This document shows positions 1 to 6,761 of a stretch of 64,000 nt of DNA, in pieces. The position numbers and the translations under genes were made by a program. Position 1 is the first letter of the stretch. Each line of letters opens with the position of its first letter. The notes beneath the pieces are model-generated. The model saw only the letters and a list, made by a program, of their open reading frames with translations, was not told the origin of the DNA and made no database searches. The DNA comes from Desulfobulbaceae bacterium UBA2273 (GTDB lineage: Bacteria > Desulfobacterota > Desulfobulbia > Desulfobulbales > Desulfurivibrionaceae): contig DDWZ01000024.1 in assembly GCA_002347095.1 (NCBI GenBank), forward strand, positions 27,615 to 91,614, given 5' to 3'.

Positions 1-377
1 TGGTCCAGCCTTGCCAGCACAACCGCCTTCGACTCCACGTCCAGGCCCGCCTGTCTCTTCAGCTCCATCTCAAGAAACCCGCGCAGTTCGGTGAAACGCG
101 AAGCCTCGGCTTGGTCCGCAAGCTCCCGGTTGGCCTGCAGTTCCCGGGCGTGGCGGCGAGCCTCAAGGAGCACCGACGTCTGGAGATAGACCACGAACAC
201 CAGGAACAGCGCCGCGAGAAAAGCCACCAAGCCAAGCATGACCAGTCCCAACGGCGCCTGAACATCGGCAACCCCCAAGGAAAGGGTTGCCGGCGCCATG
301 ATCGCGTTCCAATTGAGCGCAGTGAAAGCGGCAATTGCGACCACGGCCAGCAACAAAAGCAGGGTGCGAGCCTTCAT
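1..377 (-). CDS. LapA-domain (DUF1049-like) inner membrane protein, partial
   Basis: The gene runs off the left edge, so the C-terminus is missing. From the ATG at 377 it gives at least 125 residues: a hydrophobic segment at about residues 4-20, a short loop, a second hydrophobic segment at about 43-65, then a charged helical tail rich in Glu, Arg and Ala. Two membrane helices followed by an amphipathic cytoplasmic tail is the layout of LapA-domain proteins, which in enterobacteria act in control of lipopolysaccharide assembly. It is the last visible gene of a minus-strand series of small envelope and stress proteins that starts near 2994. The family call rests on topology and general resemblance, not on an unmistakable motif; a generic two-helix membrane protein is the alternative. 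Confidence 0.6.
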   Translation of the reverse strand, partial: MKARTLLLLLAVVAIAAFTALNWNAIMAPATLSLGVADVQAPLGLVMLGLVAFLAALFLVFVVYLQTSVLLEARRHARELQANRELADQAEASRFTELRGFLEMELKRQAGLDVESKAVVLARLD

Positions 378-480
378 GGTGACCAGTCTCCTTTGTCCAT
401 TTCACGGGGAACAAGTTATGCCGCAGTCCAGGAGATCACCGGGACTTCCCCCAGCTATTGACCCGGCGATTAAATACGTC

Positions 481-537
481 ATGCCCGAATGCTTTAGTCG
501 GGCATCCACACCCATAGATTCCCGCCTTCGCGGGAAT
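481..537. repeat. two small hairpins, the second a common extragenic palindrome
   Basis: In the 250-base gap between 378 and 627 there are two inverted repeats. ATGCCCGA (481-488) pairs with TCGGGCAT (498-505). ATTCCCGC (518-525) pairs with GCGGGAAT (530-537) across a CTTC loop. The second matches the widespread bacterial extragenic palindrome with an ATTCCCGC arm. Neither is followed by a T-run on the minus strand, so they look like interspersed repeats rather than intrinsic terminators. Confidence 0.6.
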
Positions 538-627
538 GACGGTTTAGATATTTAACCACCGAAGCAATATCAAACCAGTTTAAAGCAAGTGTTGCCGTCC
601 GTTTCACGACAACCAGGAGAGGCCGCG

Positions 628-918
628 TTATTTTTTCAGCTTGGCGCCGACATCTCGAACCCCATCGCGCAATGCCCCCCAAGCGCTTTCCACTTCTTCT
701 TTAAGATTCTCCCACGCATCCTCGTTCGCCTCGCCCAGCTCCTTCAGTTTAGCCTTCGTGGCTGCAACCCCCTGCTCAAGGTCATCAATCTGCCGAGCGT
801 ATTTGATCCGGGCGTCGGCAACAGAAATTTTCGCCTTGGCCCGCAACTCGAATAATTTCGCCTGCGCCAGTTCCACCTCGGCTTCTATCTTCTGTTTATA
901 AGCTTCTCTCGTGCTCAT
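628..918 (-). CDS. small coiled-coil protein of unknown function
   Basis: A 96-residue, highly charged protein with no signal peptide or membrane segment. Nearly the whole length is predicted helix with heptad-like spacing of Ala, Leu and Ile among Lys and Glu (for example AEVELAQAKLFELRAKAK). The ATG at 918 is preceded by a good AAGGAG ribosome site. Its composition resembles short stress-inducible coiled-coil proteins found beside GlsB/YeaQ-type and LapA-type genes. It lies between those two families here, with gaps of 33 and 250 bases. No enzymatic motif is visible; a structural or envelope-stress role is inference from context only. Confidence 0.65.
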   Translation of the reverse strand: MSTREAYKQKIEAEVELAQAKLFELRAKAKISVADARIKYARQIDDLEQGVAATKAKLKELGEANEDAWENLKEEVESAWGALRDGVRDVGAKLKK

Positions 919-951
919 AACGCATCTCCTTTGTTATTGGATTCAGAATTT

Positions 952-1203
952 TTAGGCTTTCTTGAAAAGTCCGATTAATAACAGCAGGATCACAGCTCCC
1001 AGAGTAGCTGTCACGATTGAGCCGATTACACTGCCCGCGGCAATTGCCAATAACCTGAACAAGAACCCGCCTACGACCCCACCGATAAGACCGATAATGA
1101 TATTCCCCTGCAGACCGAAGCCCCCACCCTTCATGATTGTTCCGGCCAGCAAGCCCGCCGCTGCGCCTACTGCAAGAAAAATCAACACGCTTACGAAGTC
1201 CAT
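952..1203 (-). CDS. GlsB/YeaQ/YmgE family stress-response membrane protein
   Basis: An 83-residue, very hydrophobic protein with three membrane helices (about residues 4-22, 31-50 and 57-80) and conserved glycine-rich turns: GAAAGLLAGTIMKGGGFG, then GLIGGVVGGFLF. This is the typical length and pattern of the GlsB/YeaQ/YmgE (older name: transglycosylase-associated) family. Those are small inner-membrane proteins induced by general stress whose biochemical role is not settled. The ATG at 1203 has an AAAGGAG site just upstream. Neighbouring genes are other small envelope and stress proteins on the same strand, which supports a stress regulon. Confidence 0.85.
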   Translation of the reverse strand: MDFVSVLIFLAVGAAAGLLAGTIMKGGGFGLQGNIIIGLIGGVVGGFLFRLLAIAAGSVIGSIVTATLGAVILLLLIGLFKKA

Positions 1204-1258
1204 TGGTTCTCCTTTTGCTTCTCAGCAAATACGGTTGAAAACCCGGAACATCCTTCGC

Positions 1259-1909
1259 TTAATTCGCACCACCTTGCGCCATTTCGCTTTTAGCGCCATC
1301 GAGTGCGGACAATACCGGCAAAACACCATTCCTCAAAACGGTTCCGTCGTTTATGGCCTTCCGGGCAACCGGAGTAATGGAGGCAATTCCCTTGTCCGTG
1401 AGATCCGTCGAGAGGAACGACTGAATTTCCTTAATATCGCGCATGTAGGCAATGAACCAGCCTTTCACGCCGATGCTGGACTCGGATATTTTCCTATATA
1501 CCGCATTCAGGTCGGAACGCCGCTGTTCACTGAGTTCACGAATCCGCGGATTGGTGTAGGCAGTGCCCTGCTTCTCCCACTCGGCGAAATAGTCCTTGCC
1601 CCGAACGCTCATCTCATCGGTGTGCTTGATCAACTTTCCCCCCAAACGCTCCATCTTGACGACATTCTCTGAATATGTCTCAAAAGCGTCTTTCGTATCA
1701 GACAACCCCGGCGCAATGAGTTTCTCCAGCGAGAGCCCGGTCGCATCGATCTGGACAACGGCTTGCCGTATCTCACTGTCCACGACTTCCATTTTGGCGG
1801 TGGTTTTTTCAGCGCGGCCTGAACCGGTCGTCGCGCAACCAGGCAGAAGGAGAAGAACCCCAAGCAACGGGGCAACGAGAAGGAATACGGACCTGATCCT
1901 AAATGTCAT
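1259..1909 (-). CDS. DUF2959-like lipoprotein
   Basis: A 216-residue protein with a lipoprotein signal: a hydrophobic stretch at residues 8-23 followed by the lipobox-like LLPGC, giving a predicted lipidated Cys near residue 25. The mature part is helical and charged, with no transmembrane segment, so a periplasmic membrane-anchored protein is expected. The pattern (TGSGRAEKTTAKME after the Cys, long helices, a central MERLGGKL region) resembles DUF2959 proteins, a family of unknown function. The ATG at 1909 is preceded by AAGGAGATA. It sits in the same minus-strand series as the small membrane proteins around it. Confidence 0.7.
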   Translation of the reverse strand: MTFRIRSVFLLVAPLLGVLLLLPGCATTGSGRAEKTTAKMEVVDSEIRQAVVQIDATGLSLEKLIAPGLSDTKDAFETYSENVVKMERLGGKLIKHTDEMSVRGKDYFAEWEKQGTAYTNPRIRELSEQRRSDLNAVYRKISESSIGVKGWFIAYMRDIKEIQSFLSTDLTDKGIASITPVARKAINDGTVLRNGVLPVLSALDGAKSEMAQGGAN

Positions 1910-1969
1910 GAAAAAAATATCTCCTTGGATGATTTTACTTCCCCGTGTAACGGGACTACATTATTGAAG

Positions 1970-2191
1970 CTAGCTCTTCTTGCTGCCCAAAAGAAGGAGT
2001 CCGCCGCCAAGCACGATCGCCCCCACGCCGGCCCAAACCGGGACGTTGACCTTCTGCTTTTCCTGCACCGACAGCTCGAGCGGTCCCAACTTGGCTTCAT
2101 GGGTCTCCTTGGTATAGCTGAAACCGCCATAGACCAACCCCAGAACCCCGGCCACGATCAGCAGGATTGCCGCAATCTTGAGTGCGTTCAT
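1970..2191 (-). CDS. small two-helix membrane protein, unknown function
   Basis: A 73-residue protein with hydrophobic segments at about residues 5-25 and 50-68, separated by a polar loop containing a KETHEAKLGPLEL stretch. The C-terminus ends in a basic GSKKS tail, which would favour a cytoplasmic end. A GGAAGAGG ribosome site precedes the ATG at 2191. Short proteins of this form are often found next to stress-induced membrane genes in proteobacteria, but I do not recognise a defined function. It belongs to the string of small envelope proteins between 377 and 2994. Confidence 0.7.
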   Translation of the reverse strand: MNALKIAAILLIVAGVLGLVYGGFSYTKETHEAKLGPLELSVQEKQKVNVPVWAGVGAIVLGGGLLLLGSKKS

Positions 2192-2334
2192 TTCGTTTCC
2201 TCTTCCTGATTATTAAATAAACTCTTACCCCTTCCCCACGTCAGTACGCCAGGGATTACCCGGCGCAAGCGGGGATCACGAGCAATCGAACCTCGCCGCC
2301 CAAAACATCGCGGCGGAGAACTGCCCCCGGGATG

Positions 2335-2481
2335 CTATAGACGGCGGCCCTGAATGATACGAAGCAGTATCACCACGACCGCGACAACCAACAGGACATG
2401 AATGAGTCCGCCCATGGTATGCGAGGTGACAAACCCCAGAAGCCAGAGGACTACCAAGATGACGACAATGGTCTCGAGCAT
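2335..2481 (-). CDS. Lmo0937-like small membrane protein
   Basis: A 48-residue hydrophobic protein (MLETIVVILVVLWLLGFV at the start, ending in IIQGRRL) with two membrane helices separated by a TSHTMGG turn. This length and pattern match the Lmo0937 family of small membrane proteins, whose function is unknown. An upstream in-frame extension to 2583 is possible on paper, but the ATG at 2481 has an excellent AAGGAG site six bases upstream and yields the usual family length, so the short form is chosen. Confidence 0.75.
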   Translation of the reverse strand: MLETIVVILVVLWLLGFVTSHTMGGLIHVLLVVAVVVILLRIIQGRRL

Positions 2482-2828
2482 TTTGCTTCTCCTTGTGCCA
2501 TAACTGAACTTTCGGGAGTTGAGCTGATTGGCCATTACATTATTTGTTTTTTTTCGCCTTCCCGGCGGAGAAGGCAACACCATATGTCAAGCCTTGCCCA
2601 TGGCTATTGCACCTGACGATGCCCCGATAAAAAATCTCCCGGCCGCACACAGTGGGCAGGGAGATACCCCTGCCCAACCGGACAGGCGAGAATCCCAGCA
2701 AGGCGCTGGGTGCCGGCCCGGTTGAACAGGGTTGACCATGACAGTGTCATGCATGGAGTGCGCGGAGGCGAAGCCCCCGCCCTTCAGCCCATCAACATTG
2801 CGGATAAACACATGAATTAAACCGAATG
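2482..2828. other. intergenic region with hairpins, no gene seen
   Basis: No convincing coding sequence is seen in these 347 bases. Two symmetric elements stand out. GGGCAGGG (2654-2661) pairs with CCCTGCCC (2668-2675). CATGACAGTGTCATG (2737-2751) is a 15-base palindrome with one central base. Either could be an RNA hairpin or a protein site in the leader of the gene at 2335-2481. No T-run follows the first hairpin directly on the minus strand, so a strong terminator is not supported. Confidence 0.5.
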
Positions 2829-2894
2829 TTAGGTGAGCTGCATAATTACTATCACGAGAATTACCACCACTAAGACTGCAATAATGAATTCCAT
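2829..2894 (-). CDS. 21-residue membrane peptide, copy 1
   Basis: A 22-codon reading frame encoding a single hydrophobic helix that starts MEFIIAVLVVVILV and ends IVIMQLT. The start ATG at 2894 is preceded by AAAGGAG at ideal spacing, which is the main reason to believe such a short frame. A second frame of the same length lies just upstream (2929-2994) with its own ribosome site and the same MEF.IAVLVV beginning. One membrane span with almost no soluble part is expected. Comparable tiny hydrophobic proteins (for example KdpF-like subunits) modulate larger membrane complexes, but no partner can be named here. Confidence 0.65.
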   Translation of the reverse strand: MEFIIAVLVVVILVIVIMQLT

Positions 2895-2928
2895 GCTGTT
2901 CTCCTTTGTAGGATTTATTTTATCCGTG

Positions 2929-2994
2929 CTACACCAAATAAATAATTACATACACCAGTACAGCAACAACCAACACGGCGATAACGAATTCCAT
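2929..2994 (-). CDS. 21-residue membrane peptide, copy 2
   Basis: A 22-codon frame beginning MEFVIAVLVVAVLV and ending IIYLV, again a single membrane helix. A GAAAGGAAGGG ribosome site lies just upstream of the ATG at 2994. It matches the peptide at 2829-2894 in length, start and hydrophobic pattern, so the two are most simply explained as a tandem duplication. It is the first gene after the sigma-54-type promoter at 3203-3218, with a leader of about 200 bases containing a nested hairpin. Function is unknown. Confidence 0.65.
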   Translation of the reverse strand: MEFVIAVLVVAVLVYVIIYLV

Positions 2995-3120
2995 ATTGCC
3001 CTTCCTTTCAGGTTTGCCCTGATTAATACCATGATTGCATTGATACACTGACGCACACTCCGTTAAGCGCCAACAACCATCAGGCATTGGTTTGCAATAG
3101 TCCTTTCCATCCCCCATCAT

Positions 3121-3161
3121 TGCGATAATTTCCAGTGCATCTTTTCGATGCTCCTATCGCA
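3121..3161 (-). promoter_or_regulatory. structured leader: nested hairpin
   Basis: Read on the minus strand, TGCGATA (3161-3155) pairs with TATCGCA (3127-3121), and inside it GCATC pairs with GATGC around a GAAAA loop (3137-3151). It begins about 40 bases downstream of the sigma-54-type promoter element at 3203-3218, so it would lie near the 5' end of the leader of the twin membrane peptides. It could stabilise the transcript or act as a small RNA element; this is inference from symmetry alone. Confidence 0.4.
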
Positions 3162-3202
3162 ATAAAAGAGAAACGCACCTTGGTCTTTCTAGGGATGCTT
3201 AA

Positions 3203-3218
3203 AGCAGAATGTGTGCCA
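3203..3218 (-). promoter_or_regulatory. sigma-54-type promoter
   Basis: On the minus strand the sequence is TGGCACACATTCTGCT: a perfect TGGCAC -24 box, a five-base spacer and CTGCT for the -12 box, keeping the invariant GG and GC ten bases apart. It points towards the twin peptides and the small envelope genes that follow. It lies directly downstream of two sigma-54 activator genes (3347-6687), and inverted repeats that could bind an activator lie just upstream. The only deviation is C for T at the first -12 position. Confidence 0.7.
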
Positions 3219-3237
3219 GAAGTGTTACTGTCGACGC

Positions 3238-3273
3238 ATAAGTTCCAATGATATTGAAATCATTGGAACTTAT
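3238..3273. promoter_or_regulatory. 15-bp perfect inverted repeat, candidate activator site
   Basis: ATAAGTTCCAATGAT (3238-3252) is followed after six bases by its exact reverse complement (3259-3273). It begins 20 bases upstream of the -24 box at 3213-3218. It lies between the sigma-54 activator gene at 3347 and that promoter, where an activator site could sit, although it is closer to the promoter than is typical. There is no T-run, so a terminator is less likely. Confidence 0.55.
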
Positions 3274-3319
3274 ATGGACACTGCGGGGGAAGGGAATATC
3301 CGTTGAGAGGTGCTGCCGC

Positions 3320-3350
3320 CTGACATATCAGGAGACTCCTGATATGTCAG
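3320..3350. promoter_or_regulatory. 15-bp inverted repeat overlapping a gene end
   Basis: CTGACATATCAGGAG (3320-3334) and its exact reverse complement (3336-3350) are separated by one base. The right arm overlaps the stop codon of the sigma-54 activator gene ending at 3347. The sequence differs from the repeat at 3238-3273. About 100-130 bases upstream of the -24 box, it is at a classic distance for an enhancer-like activator site. It could instead be an RNA hairpin at the 3' end of the activator mRNA, though no T-run follows. Confidence 0.5.
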
Positions 3351-5083
3351 AAATTATTTTTATTTCTTTGGATGCCCAATCGGTGCATTCTCGACTCAAG
3401 CGTCTTGGGATTGATACCTAAAATCGTTGCCGCCCCACTTTTGCCGCTTACCCGCCAGCCGGTTGCGTCCAGCACATCGACAATGTGGCGTCTTTCCATA
3501 TCCTCAAGGGTTCCGGACGGAGCCGGTCCGGACTGCGCAATCTTCGGCAACTCTATGTGCAGCACGGGACCGGTGGCGACAATCATCGCCCGTTCGGTGG
3601 CATTCCGCAGTTCCCTCACGTTGCCCGGCCAGGAATAGGTTTGCATGGCTTGCACGCTCTTGGGCGAGATGGATTCGATCCGCTTGTCCATGCTCTTGCT
3701 GAACTCTTGCACAAAAGACCACACCAGCGGCACGATGTCGTCCCGGCGCTCGCGCAGAGGCGGCACGGTAATCTGAAAAATATTCAGCCGGTAGTACATG
3801 TCTTGCCGAAAACTGCCCGCGCTGACCAACTCGGCAAGATCGCGGTTCGTCGCCGAAATGATTCTGACGTCGACCTTGATGGTCCGGGGGCTGCCCAGAC
3901 GCTCAAACTCGCCGCTCTCCAGCACACGAAGCAGCTTGGCTTGGAGTTCCAGGGGCAAGGCGTCAATTTCGTCGAGAAAAATGGTGGAACCATCCGCCAG
4001 CTCAAAACGGCCAATCTGCTTCGCCGTCGAGCCGGTAAAAGCGCCCTTCTCACGGCCGAAGAGTTCGCTTTCGATGAGGGTCGGCGGCAGGGCCGCGCAG
4101 TTGACCGTAATCATGAGCCGATCCTTGCGGGCGCTCTGGTCATGGAGCGCATGCGCGAGCAGTTCCTTGCCCGAGCCGGTCTCCCCCTGGATCAGGACCG
4201 TCGCCTCCGTCGGGGCAACCTGCCCCACCTGTTTCAAGGCGGCTCTAATTGCTTTGCTGTCGCCGACAAAATTAGAATGTGAATATATCTGGTCAATTTC
4301 TTCCCGGAGATACAGATTCTCTTCCCGCAGTTGTTCTTTTAATTGCTTGATTATGGTCAGCGCCTCCCGCAGGGAGTCCGCCGCCACCTTGCGGTCCTCT
4401 ATTTCGTGCGAGAGCCGCTCGTTTGCCTTGATCAACTCTTCCGTCCGCTCATGGACGGTTAACTCCAGGCTGTCATACTCCTTGTGCATCATCGCTTCCA
4501 ACTGCTTGTAAACCGTGACGTCGGTAATCGAGGTAAAGATATCATCATCATGATGCTCAGGATTATGCACGGCGATGCTCTGAAATTGACCGGGGATCAC
4601 CCTGCCGCTATGGCTCCTGAAGCTGACCTCGCATCTCTGGACAAACTGTTTTTGCGCAAGGCGGCTGAGGTGATTTAAAAAAACTTCCTTCCCGGCTGTA
4701 TCAACAATAAAGCTGACAAATGGCTTATTGAGCAACTGCCGCTTCTCCAAGCCAAGCAGTTGCGCGCCGGCAAAATTCACCTCCCGGATCACGCCGGCGG
4801 TATCAAAGGCGAAATAGGCAATCGGCGCAAAATCGTAGAGTTCGGCATATTTATCCCGCGACAGTTCAAGCTCGTCCCTGGAGCGGCACAGCTCAACATT
4901 TTGCATCTCCAACTCGATCTGATGGACCTTGAGTTCATGAACGAGCCGCAACAAGTCCTCTTCCCGAGCCTCGGGCGCATCAGGCCGTTTCCCTGCCTCC
5001 GCCTGCAACCGTTTTTCCGCTTTGCCGCGCAGTACGACTGCCGCGGACAACTTCTTCTTTTTGCTGCATCCCATAGCGACCAT
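3347..5083 (-). CDS. PAS-domain sigma-54 transcriptional activator (GAFTGS variant)
   Basis: A 578-residue activator. Order: charged coiled coil (about 20-80), PAS domain (about 80-200, [20 protein letters not shown]), coiled coil (200-265), AAA+ sigma-54 interaction domain (about 270-500; Walker A GETGSGKE, Walker B FLDEID), Fis-type helix-turn-helix at the end ([20 protein letters not shown]). It would remodel sigma-54 RNA polymerase in response to a signal sensed by the PAS domain, as it has no receiver domain. The sigma-54 contact loop reads GAFTGS instead of the nearly invariant GAFTGA. The AAA+ and Fis parts are strikingly similar to those of the next gene (5164-6687), implying duplication. 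The sigma-54-type promoter at 3203-3218 is a plausible target. Confidence 0.9.
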   Translation of the reverse strand: MVAMGCSKKKKLSAAVVLRGKAEKRLQAEAGKRPDAPEAREEDLLRLVHELKVHQIELEMQNVELCRSRDELELSRDKYAELYDFAPIAYFAFDTAGVIREVNFAGAQLLGLEKRQLLNKPFVSFIVDTAGKEVFLNHLSRLAQKQFVQRCEVSFRSHSGRVIPGQFQSIAVHNPEHHDDDIFTSITDVTVYKQLEAMMHKEYDSLELTVHERTEELIKANERLSHEIEDRKVAADSLREALTIIKQLKEQLREENLYLREEIDQIYSHSNFVGDSKAIRAALKQVGQVAPTEATVLIQGETGSGKELLAHALHDQSARKDRLMITVNCAALPPTLIESELFGREKGAFTGSTAKQIGRFELADGSTIFLDEIDALPLELQAKLLRVLESGEFERLGSPRTIKVDVRIISATNRDLAELVSAGSFRQDMYYRLNIFQITVPPLRERRDDIVPLVWSFVQEFSKSMDKRIESISPKSVQAMQTYSWPGNVRELRNATERAMIVATGPVLHIELPKIAQSGPAPSGTLEDMERRHIVDVLDATGWRVSGKSGAATILGINPKTLESRMHRLGIQRNKNNF

Positions 5084-5163
5084 GGCGAACCTCCTTTCCC
5101 CCGAATTACCAAGGAGCTCTCTTCCATTTTCTCAGTTGACGCAATCGCCTGTCCATTATTATT

Positions 5164-6687
5164 TCATGGCAAGATCATTTTCCCGGTTCTTTGGATGCCC
5201 AATCTTTGCATTTTCGACTCCAGCGTCTTTGGGTTGAGGCCTAAAATCGTTGCCGCCCCATTTTTACCACTCACCCGCCAGCCGGTTGCCTCCAGCACCT
5301 CGGCAATGTGGAGTCTCTCCATATCCTCAAGAGTCCCGGCCGGGCCTGAGGCGGACGGCGCAATCTTCGGCAACTCTATCTGCAGCACGGGTCCGGTGGT
5401 GACGATCATCGCCCGCTCGGTAACATTCTTCAGCTCCCTTACGTTGCCGGGCCAGGGATAGGCTTGCATGGCCTGAACGCTTTTCGGCGAGATGGATTCG
5501 ATCCGCTTGTTCATGCTCTTGCCGAACTCTTGCACAAAAGACCACAAAAGCGGCAAGATATCTTCCCGACGCTCGCGCAGAGGCGGCACCGTAATCGGGA
5601 AAATATTCAAACGGTAGTACATGTCTTGCCGAAAACTGCCCGCGCTGACCAACTCGGCAAGATCGCGATTCGTCGCCGAAATGATTCTGACGTTGACCTT
5701 TACGGTTCTCGGGTTGCCCAGACGCTGAAATTCACCGCTCTCCAGCACCCGAAGCAGCTTGGCCTGGAGTTCCAGGGGCAAGGCGTCAATTTCGTCGAGA
5801 AAAATGGTGGAACCATCCGCCAGCTCAAAACGGCCTATCTGTTTCGACAGCGCTCCGGTAAAAGCGCCTTTCTCGCGGCCGAAGAGTTCGCTTTCGATGA
5901 GGGTCGGCGGCAGGGCCGCGCAGTTGACCGTAATCATGAGTCGATCCTTGCGACCGCTCTGGTCATGGACCGCACGCGCGAGCAGTTCCTTGCCCGTGCC
6001 GGTCTCCCCCTGGATCAGAACCGTCGCCTCAGTCGGCGCCACTTGCCCCACCTGCTTCAAAACAGCTCTGATCGCTTCACTGTTGCCCACGATATGCTTG
6101 TGGGAATGGATCAGGTCAATTTCTTCCCGCAGATAAATATTTTCCTCCCGCAATTGTTCTTTTAACTGCTTGATTATGGTGAGCGCTTCCATGAGGGCGT
6201 CCGCCGCCACCTTGCGGTCTTGTATTTCTTGGGAAAGCCGTTCATTTGCCTTGGTCAATTCCGCGGTCCGCTCCTGCACCTTGTCCTCCAGGATGCGATT
6301 CTGCTCGGAAAGCGCAAGGTGCGTCCTCACCCTTGCCTGCACGATGGGAGCGCTGATCGGCTTGGCGATGTAGTCGACGCCGCCGCAGGAAAGACCCTTG
6401 GTCTCATCTTCGTTCTCGCCCCGCACTGTAATGAAGATGATCGGGATATTGCGCGTCTGTTCCTCTTCCTTCAGGCGTCGGCAGGTTTCAAACCCGTCCA
6501 TTTCCGGCATCATAACGTCGAGGAGGATGATATCAATCGGGGTCGAAATGGCGATCTCGATGGCCTTCTTTCCCCGCGTCGCCACCTTGATGTCGTATTC
6601 CCCCATCAAGGCGGCATTGAGAATGCTGACGTCGTCCGGCGTGTCATCGACAATAAGAACGACCTTGCGTGCTATGTTTGCTTTCAC
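5164..6687 (-). CDS. sigma-54 response regulator (REC-AAA+-Fis)
   Basis: A 507-residue protein: receiver domain (about 8-125, phospho-acceptor Asp in DIILLDVMMPEMDG, conserved Lys in IAKPIS), a coiled-coil linker (130-195), AAA+ domain (about 200-430; Walker A GETGTGKE, intact GAFTGA loop, FLDEID), and a C-terminal Fis helix-turn-helix (GAATILGLNPKTLESKMQRL). From the linker onwards it is very close to the neighbour at 3347-5083; only the N-terminal sensory part differs. The gene lies 74 bases downstream of a large hybrid histidine kinase, its likely phosphodonor. The ATG at 6687 starts directly before the receiver domain. Confidence 0.92.
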   Translation of the reverse strand: MKANIARKVVLIVDDTPDDVSILNAALMGEYDIKVATRGKKAIEIAISTPIDIILLDVMMPEMDGFETCRRLKEEEQTRNIPIIFITVRGENEDETKGLSCGGVDYIAKPISAPIVQARVRTHLALSEQNRILEDKVQERTAELTKANERLSQEIQDRKVAADALMEALTIIKQLKEQLREENIYLREEIDLIHSHKHIVGNSEAIRAVLKQVGQVAPTEATVLIQGETGTGKELLARAVHDQSGRKDRLMITVNCAALPPTLIESELFGREKGAFTGALSKQIGRFELADGSTIFLDEIDALPLELQAKLLRVLESGEFQRLGNPRTVKVNVRIISATNRDLAELVSAGSFRQDMYYRLNIFPITVPPLRERREDILPLLWSFVQEFGKSMNKRIESISPKSVQAMQAYPWPGNVRELKNVTERAMIVTTGPVLQIELPKIAPSASGPAGTLEDMERLHIAEVLEATGWRVSGKNGAATILGLNPKTLESKMQRLGIQRTGKMILP

Positions 6688-6761
6688 ACTGTTTTCCTTT
6701 TTTCAACCTTGACGGTCTCTTGAGAAGTCATCACTCCGGTAAAGATTGAAAAGATGACTTT

